Shown one piece after another: positions 41,939 through 51,625 of a stretch of DNA of 64,000 nucleotides (its first letter is position 1; each line of letters starts with the position of its first letter). Below the pieces are notes generated by a model. That model worked only from the letters and a program-made list of their open reading frames with translations. It ran no database searches and had not been told where the DNA came from. The position numbers were made by a program, and so were the translations under genes. The stretch is from Leishmania martiniquensis. Taxonomy: Eukaryota; Euglenozoa; Kinetoplastea; Trypanosomatida; Trypanosomatidae. Location: positions 390,001 through 454,000 of the forward strand of contig NC_090151.1 of NCBI RefSeq assembly GCF_017916325.1, written 5' to 3'.

Positions 41939-44614
41939 ATGCAGCAGATCATTCCACATGTAGTCGAATCACACACCGCGCAGCTGCCGCTTATGCCTAC
42001 CGCCGCCGAGCTCCTTATGAAGGGCGCATCGTCGGAGCAGAGCCGCGCAGCGACTATGAGCAGCCTTCCGCCAGTTCCCGGCGCTACGGATGCTCGGCGG
42101 CCGCTCTTATCCGCGCTGGAGGCACGCAGCGGCGGTGATGTACCGCCGGGGTCGCTGCACCCCCACGCGACCGGCTTGCAGATGAGCGGCACCGTCGACA
42201 GCGAGGGTCACGATGTAGGGATCACCTCGGCAGTGGTGGTTGAGAACGGGGACACTGCCGCCACCCCTGGGGAATCTGGGGAGACTCCGGTCGGAGCCGT
42301 ACCACCAGCGGCGCCCACCCCCTCTGCGGCGGCCGCCGAGCCTGCCGTGCCAGCATCGTCCGCGCTAGAGCCAACATTGGCTGAGCAGCTCCCGGTCACA
42401 GCAGCAGGTACAGACGCAGCCGCTACATCAAGCGTCAAAGAGGGACCCCATGCGAGCAGTGAGCGCGTGAGCTCTGTTCGCTACAAGTCAAGGGCATCGA
42501 CCCCACCGACGGCGAACCGCAACGGCTTTCGCGGCCACGGTGATGCCAACGGTGCCTCTGCTCGCGCCCCAGGTCATAGGGAGTCGCTTAAACACTTAGC
42601 CACGTCGCGTCGCGCGCCCCCCGGTACCATGCCCGTCCGCCGCCGCAACCACTTCAGCGGCTGCGACGGCGTCAGCTACGAGAACTTCTTCTTTCACAGC
42701 GAAGACGTTGCTACCTTCGGCATCGGCACCGTGGGTCTCTTCGCCACCACGGCAAAACCAGTGACTGGCGCTCCTCATACTGCAAGCCAGGATGTATGCG
42801 CATCGGCTCACCGTCGTCGGATAGCTGGAGAGGGTCGGCATAGATCCGCCCCGCAGCTGCCACCAGCGCTACCTTCGTGCAGAGGCTCGCATCATCCGAC
42901 CTTGGGAGCTGCTGGTGTCGCGTCGACGGCTTCTTGCTACTACACTCCTGCCTGTTACGCGTCGCCTGCCGTGGACGGCGTCAAAGCGTGGGAGCAGCGA
43001 CAGGAGGACTACCGGAACTGGCGCTGCGAGAATTTGTTGGGGTCAACGTACTACCGGCTGTCCAATCCATTCGATGCCGGGGGTGGCACAGGAAGAGGGG
43101 CGGAGGCGAACGACGGGGAGTCGTCTTTGCACGACGTTACCGGCGCGCCCGCTCTTTACTCTGCCGAGGAGATACGCCGTATCGAGCGCCTCCGACTGCG
43201 CGGACTCCAGGCGGAGCGGACGGCGAGGTCGACTGCGCGTGCGCGCGAGCACGAGGTGTATGAGGGGGAGGTGCTGCTTCAACGCGTGCGCAAGCTCCGT
43301 GGGGAGGCTGTCGACTTGCCCGATTCATACCTGCGCGCCACCTACCCCGATCCCTTCACGTTGACGGGCTATGCGGAGCTGGAGACGGAGCATGCCAAGG
43401 GCCGCACCTACCCGGGGCCATACCGGAGTAAGGCTGCCAGCGGTTACCTCGCGAGCCCGAAGCGCGTTGTGCACGATCATCACCGCGCAATGCAACACCA
43501 CCGCGTGGCGATGCGGCAAGCACGGCTTGATCGGGAGGCAAGGCGTCTGAAAGCAGCAGAGTGTCAGCGACGAGATGCTGCGGCGCAGCTGACCAAATGC
43601 CGACTGCAGCAAGAAGCCTACCTCGCGTCGTGGATGGAGGGCCACCCGCGGGGGTGCTGTGCGCGAGAGGTGGAGCAGCGTGTCTCGAATCACTGGAACG
43701 GTGTGACCCAGACGCGGGAGCGAGAAGTGGGCGCCCTGTATACCTCACAGGAGGCCGCAGCCGCAACAGCGCGCCAGCAAGAGCTGCGCGCTCGTGCCGG
43801 CGCAGCACCATCGAACAGCTCTAAGGGCATCTCGGGAGGCTACTGCCTTGAGCAAGAGGTGTGGCTGTCTCCATCGATGGCAGCTGCAGAGTACTGCGGA
43901 GCTGCGGCACAGTCGCCACACTCGCCGTCTCGCGTTCCTGGCTCCTCAGAGGACGCCAGCCTTCCTCCGCGCGCAGCTGCGTCCCCAGTGACGGTGGTGG
44001 CGAGCCAGGCAGCGGGTGAGAAGTCGCCGCCAGTCGCTCGCCCCGTCACACCCACCCTGCGGCCCGTGACGCCGACGCTGCCACCATCTCAGGTGGTGGG
44101 CCCGACCTCGACAAACTTCTGCAACGAAGTGAAGCAGTGGTCGCGTGAGTTCTCGTCTCCCAACACCGTTCCCGCCAACGGCGCTGACACCGCATATCGG
44201 CGTGCATGGAGAGCAGCATTGAGCGAGGCACAGCTTCGCTTTAGTCGTGACGCGGCGCAGCGGCAGCGTGGAGAAACTGTGCGCCGCGTGCAGGAGGCGC
44301 GCGAGAAGGCGTTTGAAGGAAAGTGGAAGCACGCAGAGCGGGAGCGGCAGGAGAAGCGAGAGCTTGCAATGCGACGCGCTGATCACACACACGCAGATAT
44401 CGAGGCCGCCTCGGCGATCCGGCTGGAGGTGCACGAGGAGGCGCACCACGCGCAGCAGCAGCGGATGGTGCAGGAGGCGGAGCGCTACACCGAGACGCAA
44501 TTCCTGCGGCAGCAGTCGAAGCAGCGGGAGATGGTCCTGCGCTCACTCGAGGCGACGGAGCTCCAGCAGCTGCGCGTCAAGGTGTCGTCCGCGTCGGGGG
44601 TAAATCGCGGGTGA
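41939..44614 (+). CDS. Coiled-coil protein, possibly cytoskeletal (891 aa)
   Basis: The N-terminal ~230 residues are Ala/Pro/Ser-rich. A conserved-looking segment, YENFFFHSEDVATFGIGTVG, lies near 248. Charged helical regions follow at ~405-460 and ~510-567. A Pro-rich linker with RPVTPTL repeated twice (~700-716) comes before a long Glu/Arg/Gln/Ala helix from ~753 to 884. That arrangement is typical of filament, axoneme or basal-body coiled-coil proteins, but I see no diagnostic domain. No membrane segment is present. The first in-frame ATG is 41939, although the frame is open 396 bases upstream. Function unknown. Confidence 0.8.
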   Translation: MQQIIPHVVESHTAQLPLMPTAAELLMKGASSEQSRAATMSSLPPVPGATDARRPLLSALEARSGGDVPPGSLHPHATGLQMSGTVDSEGHDVGITSAVVVENGDTAATPGESGETPVGAVPPAAPTPSAAAAEPAVPASSALEPTLAEQLPVTAAGTDAAATSSVKEGPHASSERVSSVRYKSRASTPPTANRNGFRGHGDANGASARAPGHRESLKHLATSRRAPPGTMPVRRRNHFSGCDGVSYENFFFHSEDVATFGIGTVGLFATTAKPVTGAPHTASQDVCASAHRRRIAGEGRHRSAPQLPPALPSCRGSHHPTLGAAGVASTASCYYTPACYASPAVDGVKAWEQRQEDYRNWRCENLLGSTYYRLSNPFDAGGGTGRGAEANDGESSLHDVTGAPALYSAEEIRRIERLRLRGLQAERTARSTARAREHEVYEGEVLLQRVRKLRGEAVDLPDSYLRATYPDPFTLTGYAELETEHAKGRTYPGPYRSKAASGYLASPKRVVHDHHRAMQHHRVAMRQARLDREARRLKAAECQRRDAAAQLTKCRLQQEAYLASWMEGHPRGCCAREVEQRVSNHWNGVTQTREREVGALYTSQEAAAATARQQELRARAGAAPSNSSKGISGGYCLEQEVWLSPSMAAAEYCGAAAQSPHSPSRVPGSSEDASLPPRAAASPVTVVASQAAGEKSPPVARPVTPTLRPVTPTLPPSQVVGPTSTNFCNEVKQWSREFSSPNTVPANGADTAYRRAWRAALSEAQLRFSRDAAQRQRGETVRRVQEAREKAFEGKWKHAERERQEKRELAMRRADHTHADIEAASAIRLEVHEEAHHAQQQRMVQEAERYTETQFLRQQSKQREMVLRSLEATELQQLRVKVSSASGVNRG

Positions 44615-46134
44615 GCGTGGGCAAGCAGCGAGTGGCGCAAGACGAGCAGACGGAACGGGAGTCGCACAGAGAGGGAGTGGAGGGCCAAAGAGCAGCAGCG
44701 AGTGAGTAAAACGGAGAGGGCGGCCATGCCCTCGTGTGCGTCTGCATAGCACGAGCAGAAGGCTGGTGCTACCCCCTCCCTTCCTCCCTCCTCTCCTCTA
44801 CTCGCTTCGTTGCCCGCTGATCACTCGTCTAAATTGTACCCTCCGCCTTCACCGAAGCCTGCTCGAGTACTCGGGAAGGGATAGTGAGACGATGGAGACA
44901 GGAACGGCCACGCCTGCTGCTGCTGCTGGTGTCGCGTGCATGCCCCCCCCCTCCCCCCCCCACAGGGGGACCCTCACGTGTGCGTGCGATTCTCTGCTTG
45001 CCGCTATCGTCGCTCTGTTTGTCTTTGTTTTCGCCACTGTATCTTCGTCATCCCCCCCTCTCTCCCCCGTTGTGCTGCACCGAAAGAGAAATGACCAAAA
45101 CAGAGTGCTTCCCCTTTTTTTCTTCCTTCGCGTGTGCCCCCATTCTCTGTCGACCCGGAGCTTTCCCCCCCTCCCTCTCCCTCCTGATGTACAGCAACGG
45201 GTGCTTAACTGCACCTCAGTTTTGCAGCGCGTTTTGTGCAGGCATTTATGTAACCCTCCCTCCCTCTCTTTCCCTCTCTCGTGAAGACTGTGAATGTGCA
45301 GAAACGGAAACAAACGGAAGAGAACCGAATGCGCGGACAACGAAGAGGGGGCGGACGGCAGACAGCACAGTTCGTGTGGTGCTGATGACGCAGAGATGCA
45401 GGCCTCCCGTATGGAGAGGGAAGCATGTGCGCGTGCCCCCTATCCTTTCTCTCTCTCTCCCTCCCCCACTCTCGCTTCTTGTTCTCTCTCCCGCTCATCA
45501 GCCTCAGCCTCCCTCCTCCTTTCAGTGGGCTGACGTACCTCCTCCCGGGTGCGGAAGCCGCGCACTCACAGACGTGCAAAGGGAGGACGGAAGAAGCGGT
45601 GGCGGGGGAGGGGGAGGGAGGGGAACATCGACCAGCGAGCTTGTCTAGGAGGGTATCTCGGACACCTATGCACGCACAGGCGCACATACACGGGCACAGA
45701 CACGCAACCATAGGCCACGAGCGCATCAATACGAGTGAGACAATCAGCAGCACGCACAGGGCTGCATAGCAGCAGAGAAGAGAAGCAAAGTCACTCGAGA
45801 AGCGCGTGGCGATTATCCGCAGAGGAAGAGGCCCGCACGCACGGCGAGCGCTGCGCTGGGGGAGGGAACAAGATACACAGTGCGTATGTGCGCCTGCGTG
45901 GGTGCACCACATAGCTGGCGCGTCCCTGCCGGCCCAACTGATTCCCCTACCGGCCCACGCACTCGCCTTTGCGGGATCTCAAACTTCCGTTTGCTCTTCC
46001 GCGTGAGGGGTGGTAGTGTGCCGATGCTGTGAGGGCGGCTCGTGTGTGTGTGTGGGGTGGGGGCGTCGCCATCATCCTCTTTTCTCGCCCGCTTTCTCTC
46101 TCTCTCTCTTTCCTTCGCGCTGCTGTGCCGCCCG
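44615..46134. other. Intergenic region; no supported gene
   Basis: Pyrimidine-rich tracts dominate (45040-45290, 45440-45520, 46080-46115), with a purine block near 45600. The open frames are low complexity. Confidence 0.55.
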
Positions 46135-47703
46135 ATGCTGCGACGTGTGGGTAACACCCATGCCTTCGCGCGCGGCCGCAGTGGCGCTTCCATGACCCCT
46201 ACTCATCTAGCAATGGTGAGAGCGTGCGGCACGTTCTACGTGGATAGGCGGCGCTTTGCCACGCTGATGCTGTCCTCCACAGCGGCGACGCCGACGTCTG
46301 CCGCGGTGCTCATGTCGCAACGCACGCTCTTTTGGCCTGGGCAGTCGGGTGAAGGCTTCCTTCACCATTTCACCCCATCGAGCAATCATACTAAAGTGAT
46401 GTCACCGCTGGCGTCGCTGCGGCCACCGGCGCCGCCGTCTGCGTCCGATGCGCGACCCTTCGGCTCACTTAACCGAACGAACAGCATTCGCCGCTATGTA
46501 AACATCAACGCGGCAGGCTCAGTGCTGAGTGCTTCGGACAGTAAGGGAAAAGCTGCATCCTCTTCTGCGTCCCCCGCGTCACCATCGACAGCGGCCATGG
46601 TACCGGCACCACCGCGCATGGAGCTCTCTCGGCTGCTTCAGCGCCATAACAGCAGGTCTTCTTGCGCCTCCACGTCAGCCACCGCGTCCAGTAAGGAGCT
46701 AGGCGGCGCTCACCGTGAAAGAGATCTACCGCTGCAGCAACGCGCAGCCGGTAATCCGACGGTGGCCAAGGCGCAGGCAGCGATAGCAGCAGCAACGTGC
46801 CGAGCAAACACAGCAGCGCTGCTTTCCACTTCCAACTCCCTATGCGCGAGGCCTGAGACCGCCGCCGGTGCAGCGGGCAGCCCCATCCATGAATCTGAAG
46901 CAGCGGCAAGCCAAGCGAGCCGCGCTTCTGGTAGCAGCGGTGGCTCACGGCATCACGTAGAAGTGTATAGGGAGCACTGCACCATTGGCTGGTCTCCAGA
47001 AAAATTTTACCAGGTAGTGGCCGATGTGGGGCAATACTCAGCGTTCCTGCCGTGGTGCGCGGGGTCAGAGGTGCACACGACGCGCCAGGTGCGGGTACCG
47101 CGTGGTGTAGGACGCCTGGATGCGAGCGTGGCGGCCGCCTCTCCTTCGACTGGAGGCAGTGAGGCCGCCGAGGCGCAGCTTGTCGATGCTGTGGAGATGA
47201 TCACGACACTCTCGATCGGCTTTTCCTTCTTGAAGGAGGAGTACAAGTCACGGGTAACGCTCTACCCGTGCCGAAAAATTGTCGCGGCTCTCTACGAGGA
47301 CGAGGATGCAGATGGCGAGGTGGCGTTGCAGAAGATGAGCGGGCGCCGTTCGGCGCCCGCTGCATCGCCACTCGACCGCAACTCCGCGACAGGCACGGGT
47401 GGTGGCGGCGGCGACGGGCTCGTGCTCTCCTTCTTCAAGAAGGCGGCCTCCTCAGCCGGAGCGGCGGCCAAGCGGTCCATTCTGCAGCACCTCCGATGTG
47501 AGTGGGAGCTCTCTCCGGTGGAAGGGAAGCCGAATGCGGTGGAGGTGCTCTTCTTTGTGTCCTTTGAGTTCAGGAACCCTATGCATCGCCACTTGGTCAT
47601 GTCGAACGTTGTGGGCCTCATGACGCGCAGTTTCGAGCGTCGCTGCGAGAGCCTCTACGGGCCTCCGTCGGCCACGAAGGTGTCGCTTCCGGTCCTGTCG
47701 TGA
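46135..47703 (+). CDS. COQ10-like coenzyme Q-binding START-domain protein (522 aa)
   Basis: The C-terminal part (residues ~273-515) matches the COQ10/polyketide-cyclase fold. It has YREHCTIGWSPEKFYQVVADVGQYSAFLPWC at its start, FLKEEYKSRVTLYP in the middle and LFFVSFEFRNPMH near the end, finishing with a FERRCESLYG helix. COQ10 binds ubiquinone in mitochondria and supports its use in respiration. The family is usually about 200-250 residues. This protein has a ~270-residue Ser/Ala-rich N-terminal extension and Gly/Ser-rich insertions inside the domain (about residues 325-345 and 400-440). The N-terminus MLRRVGNTHAFARGRSGAS is Arg-rich without acids, like a mitochondrial presequence. The first AG after the strong pyrimidine tract lies at 46180-46181, so translation may instead begin at the ATG at 46192. 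Confidence 0.88.
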   Translation: MLRRVGNTHAFARGRSGASMTPTHLAMVRACGTFYVDRRRFATLMLSSTAATPTSAAVLMSQRTLFWPGQSGEGFLHHFTPSSNHTKVMSPLASLRPPAPPSASDARPFGSLNRTNSIRRYVNINAAGSVLSASDSKGKAASSSASPASPSTAAMVPAPPRMELSRLLQRHNSRSSCASTSATASSKELGGAHRERDLPLQQRAAGNPTVAKAQAAIAAATCRANTAALLSTSNSLCARPETAAGAAGSPIHESEAAASQASRASGSSGGSRHHVEVYREHCTIGWSPEKFYQVVADVGQYSAFLPWCAGSEVHTTRQVRVPRGVGRLDASVAAASPSTGGSEAAEAQLVDAVEMITTLSIGFSFLKEEYKSRVTLYPCRKIVAALYEDEDADGEVALQKMSGRRSAPAASPLDRNSATGTGGGGGDGLVLSFFKKAASSAGAAAKRSILQHLRCEWELSPVEGKPNAVEVLFFVSFEFRNPMHRHLVMSNVVGLMTRSFERRCESLYGPPSATKVSLPVLS

Positions 47704-48911
47704 GGACGCATGTGCACTCGCTAATCTGTTATTTTTGTCCACTAAAATGAAGAGAGAGAGTACGAAGCGTTCGGCCCGTAGGCACCGCAGGCGTTGCGAC
47801 AGAGCAGCGCCGGAAGGGACGATGCCGGGGCCTGCGCATGTATGTGTACCTTTGTAACGGCGACGCGTATGCAGCGGCTACGCACGCAATACATGTGCCA
47901 ACGCGCACCCATCCATTGCACACAAGCACAGCGGCGAGAGTGGTGATGTCTGCGCGAGAGGAGAGAGGATGCAAAGCGACGGCTGGGCAGCGGAGGATGT
48001 GTGGGAGAGAGGCGGTGGGGAAGGGCGATGGCGATGGATGAAGAGAAGGGCGATGACGCTTTGTTCCCCCTTTAGCGGGGGGGGGAAGGCGCCGCTCCTG
48101 AGGCTGTGCTGTGTACGAGGCCCCTCCCACGCATGCTTTCTTTGCGGCCTCTGTGCCGCCAGCAACGCCGAAGGCACACGCATGCACTGCCCCCGGTGTG
48201 CCGGCCGCTGTTGTCTCTGTGCGTCGGTGCACCTCTTCATATCGGAACACTTTCGCCATCCCCTCCCCTCCTCTCTCTGTGTACGCCTGCGTCTTGGCGT
48301 CGGCGCAATGCTCCGCGCCAAGCAGAGGGCAGCTGGTGGCATCTGGAGGCCACTACCTATACTTGCCTATTTTGCGCTGGCTGCATCCATGACCACCATC
48401 ACCATCGCCTTCATTAACGCCTCCTCATCAGATCGCGTTTCCGTTTGGGCACCTTTGACGCGGAGGGGCGGCTATGCATCGCTACGCGACCCCCTCTTCA
48501 TCTGCTATTTGCACTGTCCCTCCCCCGCCGCGCTTCATTCGATGAAACATACTGGCCACTGGAGAGGCGTCAACGTGATCGCGGTTGGGGCAGCATGCGG
48601 GAGGGAGGACTCGTGAGTGGGATAAATTCGTAGTTGCCTGAGCGTCAGTGTAAAGGAATAGCGCCTTTCAGGGCGTTCTTCGACACCTTACACCCCTATA
48701 CCCCCCTTTTCTCGCTCTCTCGCCTCGCCTCGCCCGAGCATCGCCTCCTCACTCGCGATTACGCATGCACGCGTGAAGGCGGGGATGCGTGCTCACTCAC
48801 GGACCTCAATCTCTTCACTCTTTCTCAGCTGACTCTGAAGGCAGAGGGCCGCGCAGATCCTCTCCCCCTCCCCCCTTTGCGTCTCATTAGTGAAAGCCCT
48901 CCGACTTGTCC
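47704..48911. other. Intergenic region with one doubtful short frame
   Basis: It is mostly UTR-like sequence with a G run near 48077 and a pyrimidine tract near 48260-48280. The only frame worth noting is 48308-48616, listed separately at low confidence. Confidence 0.55.
48308..48616 (+). CDS. Possible small membrane protein (102 aa), doubtful
   Basis: An ATG opens a short frame with a hydrophobic stretch at about residues 13-37 (PILAYFALAASMTTITIAFI) after a basic start, as in small mitochondrial or ER membrane proteins. Codon use in the first half is acceptable. Against it: no AG lies between the pyrimidine tract at ~48260 and the ATG, the second half looks like noncoding sequence, and no family is recognised. 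Confidence 0.22.
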   Translation: MLRAKQRAAGGIWRPLPILAYFALAASMTTITIAFINASSSDRVSVWAPLTRRGGYASLRDPLFICYLHCPSPAALHSMKHTGHWRGVNVIAVGAACGREDS

Positions 48912-49376
48912 ATGGGGAGTTCTGCCCACGAGGCAGCTGCTGCCCGCGGTGGCGACGTGGACATGGCGGGGGTGCAGGTGCTGGAGAGCAGCGTGGACTT
49001 CATGTCGCTCTTCTACTGTCATCTAACTGCTTGCCCGCCGCACGGACCGTTCGTGTACTACACCGTTATGACGCTTGTGAGGCGTGCGAAGCGGCGGTAT
49101 GGCGCGATTGGTGATCCCAGCAGCAGCAATCGTGTCGCCGATGCGGACGTCAGCAGTGGCTATGCGTCATGGAGCATTGATGCCATGGGTGCGGACGGTG
49201 CAGCTGCGGTGCTCCGCGCGCTGACAATCCCCAATGTCATGGCGCTGATCGAGAAGCGATATGACACGTCGCATCTGTCGAGTTGGCCGCTGCTCTATGT
49301 GCCGGCGGAGATACGCGGGGCGGACGTAGATGCCCTCACGCAACAGCTGCAGTCGAGGTCGCAACAGGGGCAGTGA
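48912..49376 (+). CDS. Small unknown protein (154 aa)
   Basis: No family is recognised. It has a well-mixed composition with aromatic and hydrophobic residues (VDFMSLFYCHLTACPPHGPF, FVYYTVMTLVRRAKRRYG), so it is likely folded. The second half (AAAVLRALTIPNVMALIEKR and LSSWPLLYVPAEIRG) resembles amphipathic helices. The ATG at 48912 follows a pyrimidine-rich block at ~48860-48890. No signal peptide or membrane span is evident. It may be a subunit of a trypanosomatid-specific complex. Confidence 0.72.
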   Translation: MGSSAHEAAAARGGDVDMAGVQVLESSVDFMSLFYCHLTACPPHGPFVYYTVMTLVRRAKRRYGAIGDPSSSNRVADADVSSGYASWSIDAMGADGAAAVLRALTIPNVMALIEKRYDTSHLSSWPLLYVPAEIRGADVDALTQQLQSRSQQGQ

Positions 49377-50065
49377 GGCGCAGTTGGGAGCGGGTCGTCA
49401 ACGCCTTGCGGCAGTGTTCTTCCTGCGGAGGAAGCGGCGCCGAGGGCGTGTGGCTGCTTATCCGGTTGCCGAAGTCACCCCCGCTCTGCGCATCTTACCC
49501 CTCCCTCCGCCTTCGAGCGTCGGACAGAGCGTCGACTCCGTTTGTGAATCAAAAAAAAAAGCGGATTGCAACTCAGAGCAGCATCGCATGGGTGACAGGA
49601 GAGGGGCAGCGTCTCGCGCAGACCTCTCTCCCTCTACATCCCCCTTTCTCCTCCCCGTCTCGCTCCAGCGCGCGCCAGTGCGCATGCCCACACGCCCGGC
49701 CTGGCGCTTCTTGCCCTCCGCCCACTCTCAGCTTCCTCTCCAGCAGCGCCTCGCACGCTATCCTCTCGTGCTCCCTCCACTCTATCTTCGTTTCCCTGGC
49801 ACATCCTCTTTCTGTTTCACGTCACGCATCGCTCGCTCGCACTCAGTGCGCCGCGCTCGTATAAGGCTGGATCGCGGGATACCGCCCTGTTGTCCTGCCC
49901 CCTTCGGCCTTCAGAACTCCCCCCTTCCCTCCCTCCCCCGCCCTTTTCACCTTCGGCGGCCCTTCAACTGAACCGCAGCGGCACACGATTTCGGCTTTCC
50001 GTTTTGCCCACCGGTACTCTCCAACCCTTCCCGCTAAAACTCCCCCAACCCCAACCCCGCCTACG
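49377..50065. other. Intergenic region; no supported gene
   Basis: It is pyrimidine-rich across most of its length, with an A run at 49551-49560. It serves as 3' UTR and splice region between two plus-strand genes. Confidence 0.6.
49920..49978 (+). promoter_or_regulatory. Polypyrimidine tract and splice acceptor of the EMAPII-type gene
   Basis: A strong C/T tract at ~49920-49952 is followed by AG at 49977-49978, 88 bases before the ATG at 50066. Confidence 0.55.
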
Positions 50066-50791
50066 ATGACCTCGCACGTCGAGGGACGTCTGCTGCGCCG
50101 CTCGGTGCCTTACGTGGAGTCGTGGATCGCGGAGTTGGCCCCAAAGCCTGGCGCCCCTGCCGCTGGTGGCGCACCCGCCCAGAAAGGCAAGAAGGGTGGC
50201 GCAGCAAAGGGTAGCGTTGCTTCCACGGGAGCCGACAGCGCCACGGCCATGTCGCGCTGCTGCTTCGCGGTCGGCAAGGTGCTAGAGGTGTCGCGCCACC
50301 CGGAGAGCGAGAAGCTGTTCATCGAGAAGATCGACCTCGGCGCGGAGCTCAACGCGCTGAGCAACAACGAGCCGCGCACGATCCTCAGCGGACTGCAGGA
50401 GTTCGTGAAGGAGGAGGACTTTGTGAACCGCCTCGTCCTCGTCATCGCGAACCTGGAGCCGCGCAAGATTGGTGGCGTTCCGTCCGCTGGCATGGTGCTG
50501 TGCGCCTCCACCGGTGAGGACCCGCACGACCCCGCGTCGGCTGGGCAGGGGGAGCGCAAGGTGGTGCTGCTGGACATCCCGGAAGGGACGGCCGTCGGTG
50601 AGCGTGTCGTGTTCAAGGGGCACAACATGCCGTACGAGCCGGTGCTCAAGAAGAAGCTCGCCAAGAACTTTGAAGAGGTCATGAAGGACGTGTACAGCGA
50701 CGCTGAGGGCGTGGTGTGCTGGCAGGGCAAGCCGTTCCAGACTTCGGCCGGTATAATCAAGGCGTCCCTGTGCAACGCTCGCATCTCGTAG
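50066..50791 (+). CDS. EMAPII/Arc1p-type tRNA-binding protein, probable multi-synthetase complex component
   Basis: 241 residues. After a short N-terminal helix and a Gly/Ala/Lys linker (residues ~27-60), the rest is a tRNA-binding OB-fold domain of the EMAPII, AIMP1 and Arc1p type. Family motifs are seen in order: VGKVLEVSRHPESEKLFIEKIDLG, a VIANLEPRKIGGVPSAGMVLCAS segment, and the C-terminal EMAPII extension (HNMPYEPVLKKK and VVCWQGKPFQTSAGII). Such proteins bind tRNA and tether aminoacyl-tRNA synthetases. The T. brucei synthetase complex contains a protein with this domain (MCP2), so the same role is likely here. No catalytic synthetase domain is present. It is the last gene of the plus-strand run, next to a tRNA gene, which is probably coincidence. 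Confidence 0.9.
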   Translation: MTSHVEGRLLRRSVPYVESWIAELAPKPGAPAAGGAPAQKGKKGGAAKGSVASTGADSATAMSRCCFAVGKVLEVSRHPESEKLFIEKIDLGAELNALSNNEPRTILSGLQEFVKEEDFVNRLVLVIANLEPRKIGGVPSAGMVLCASTGEDPHDPASAGQGERKVVLLDIPEGTAVGERVVFKGHNMPYEPVLKKKLAKNFEEVMKDVYSDAEGVVCWQGKPFQTSAGIIKASLCNARIS

Positions 50792-51144
50792 CAAAAAAAA
50801 AAGGGTGCGGGAGAAGGTGAAGAGGCGAGAGAGAGGCTCGCGTGTATGCGGCAACATCTGCGGTAGCCGTCCCTCCCCTCTTCCACCAGACAAAACCGCC
50901 CTTGTCTTCCCTAAACAAGATAGCCTCCTGTTTACCCCCCAAGCTTCACGGCGAAAGAGAAACATTGAGAAGAGGTGCGCGCAAGCGGGAGCGCCACGCG
51001 CGTTTTTTTTTTCTGCTTCCCCTTTCTGATGTGGACACGCCTCCGTCCCGATGTCGACGCCGCCCGTCCGTCTCCACCCGCGCGGCGGCCCCACGATCAC
51101 CAACCCTGCCAACTCCTTTGCGCGTTCACGGCCAGTGAAAAATT
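50792..51144. other. 3' flank of the plus-strand run, start of the convergent strand-switch region
   Basis: It begins with an A run after the stop codon and holds no gene. Transcription from the left is expected to end between here and the gene at 51626. Confidence 0.6.
51138..51142 (-). terminator. RNA polymerase III terminator of tRNA-Gln
   Basis: Five T residues on the minus strand, two bases after the tRNA discriminator, are the standard Pol III stop signal. Confidence 0.85.
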
Positions 51145-51155
51145 CACTCCTACCT

Positions 51156-51166
51156 GGACTCGAACC
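51156..51166 (-). promoter_or_regulatory. B box of tRNA-Gln
   Basis: GGTTCGAGTCC on the minus strand matches the consensus internal Pol III B box (GGTTCGANTCC). Confidence 0.85.
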
Positions 51167-51198
51167 AGGGTTATCGGATTCAGAGTCCGAGGTGATAA

Positions 51199-51209
51199 CC
51201 GCTACACTA
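51199..51209 (-). promoter_or_regulatory. A box of tRNA-Gln
   Basis: TAGTGTAGCGG on the minus strand matches the internal Pol III A box consensus (TRGYNNANNNG). Confidence 0.85.
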
Positions 51210-51216
51210 TAGGAGC

Positions 51217-51625
51217 GCTCCCTCGAGGCTGTCCAATACCTGAAGGTAGGTATGACCGACGCTTCCCCTGCCGTGGTAGGGCTTTTAGGCGCTTGGGGCA
51301 TTCTCGACGTCTCCGCCGTGCTTCGGGCGTGGTTGTAGGGGCGGGGGCGGCGGGGGGGGTTGGGCGTGGCTCCTTTGGGGAGGGGGGCTGGTTGGTCGCG
51401 GGCTTCGCGTTCCGCCGGCGGGCCTGGCGCGCGCCGGGCCCCCGGCCGCGGGTTGGCGCGTGGTGTTTTTCTTTTTTTGGGGGGCTCTCTTTTTTTTTTG
51501 GCCGGCCACGGGGCCCTTGATAATCGCCTCGGCGGCGCAACATCCCAGGTTCACCCCCAAGGGAAACAAATGGTAGAAATATACGACTCGGGCCACCAGA
51601 CGGCGCGCCAAAATTGTGCCACCGC
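51217..51625. other. Convergent strand-switch spacer with dense G runs
   Basis: Between the tRNA and the WW gene the plus strand carries repeated G tracts (51337-51390), then T and G homopolymers (51460-51510). No gene is seen. The sequence could form G-quadruplexes and coincides with the expected termination zone of both polycistrons. Its unusual homopolymers could also reflect poor assembly. Confidence 0.6.

Larger units (their letters stand above)
51145..51216 (-). tRNA. tRNA-Gln, anticodon CUG
   Basis: 72 bases fold into a cloverleaf. The 7-bp acceptor stem closes with a G-U pair at 1-72. The D arm contains AGCGGTTATC. The anticodon stem TCGGA/TCCGA encloses loop CTCTGAA, giving anticodon CTG, which reads CAG (Gln). 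The T arm carries GGTTCGAGTCC. No intron is present and CCA is not encoded. It lies between two convergent protein-coding runs, the usual place for Pol III genes in Leishmania, where they mark the boundary of Pol II transcription. Confidence 0.95.

Noticed and set aside
47969..48307. Upstream extension of the short frame ending at 48616
   Set aside because: It is Cys/Arg-rich, crosses G runs and splice-like tracts, and looks noncoding.
50066..51216. Functional coupling of the EMAPII-type gene with the adjacent tRNA-Gln
   Set aside because: tRNA genes commonly sit at strand switches in these genomes, so adjacency alone is weak evidence.
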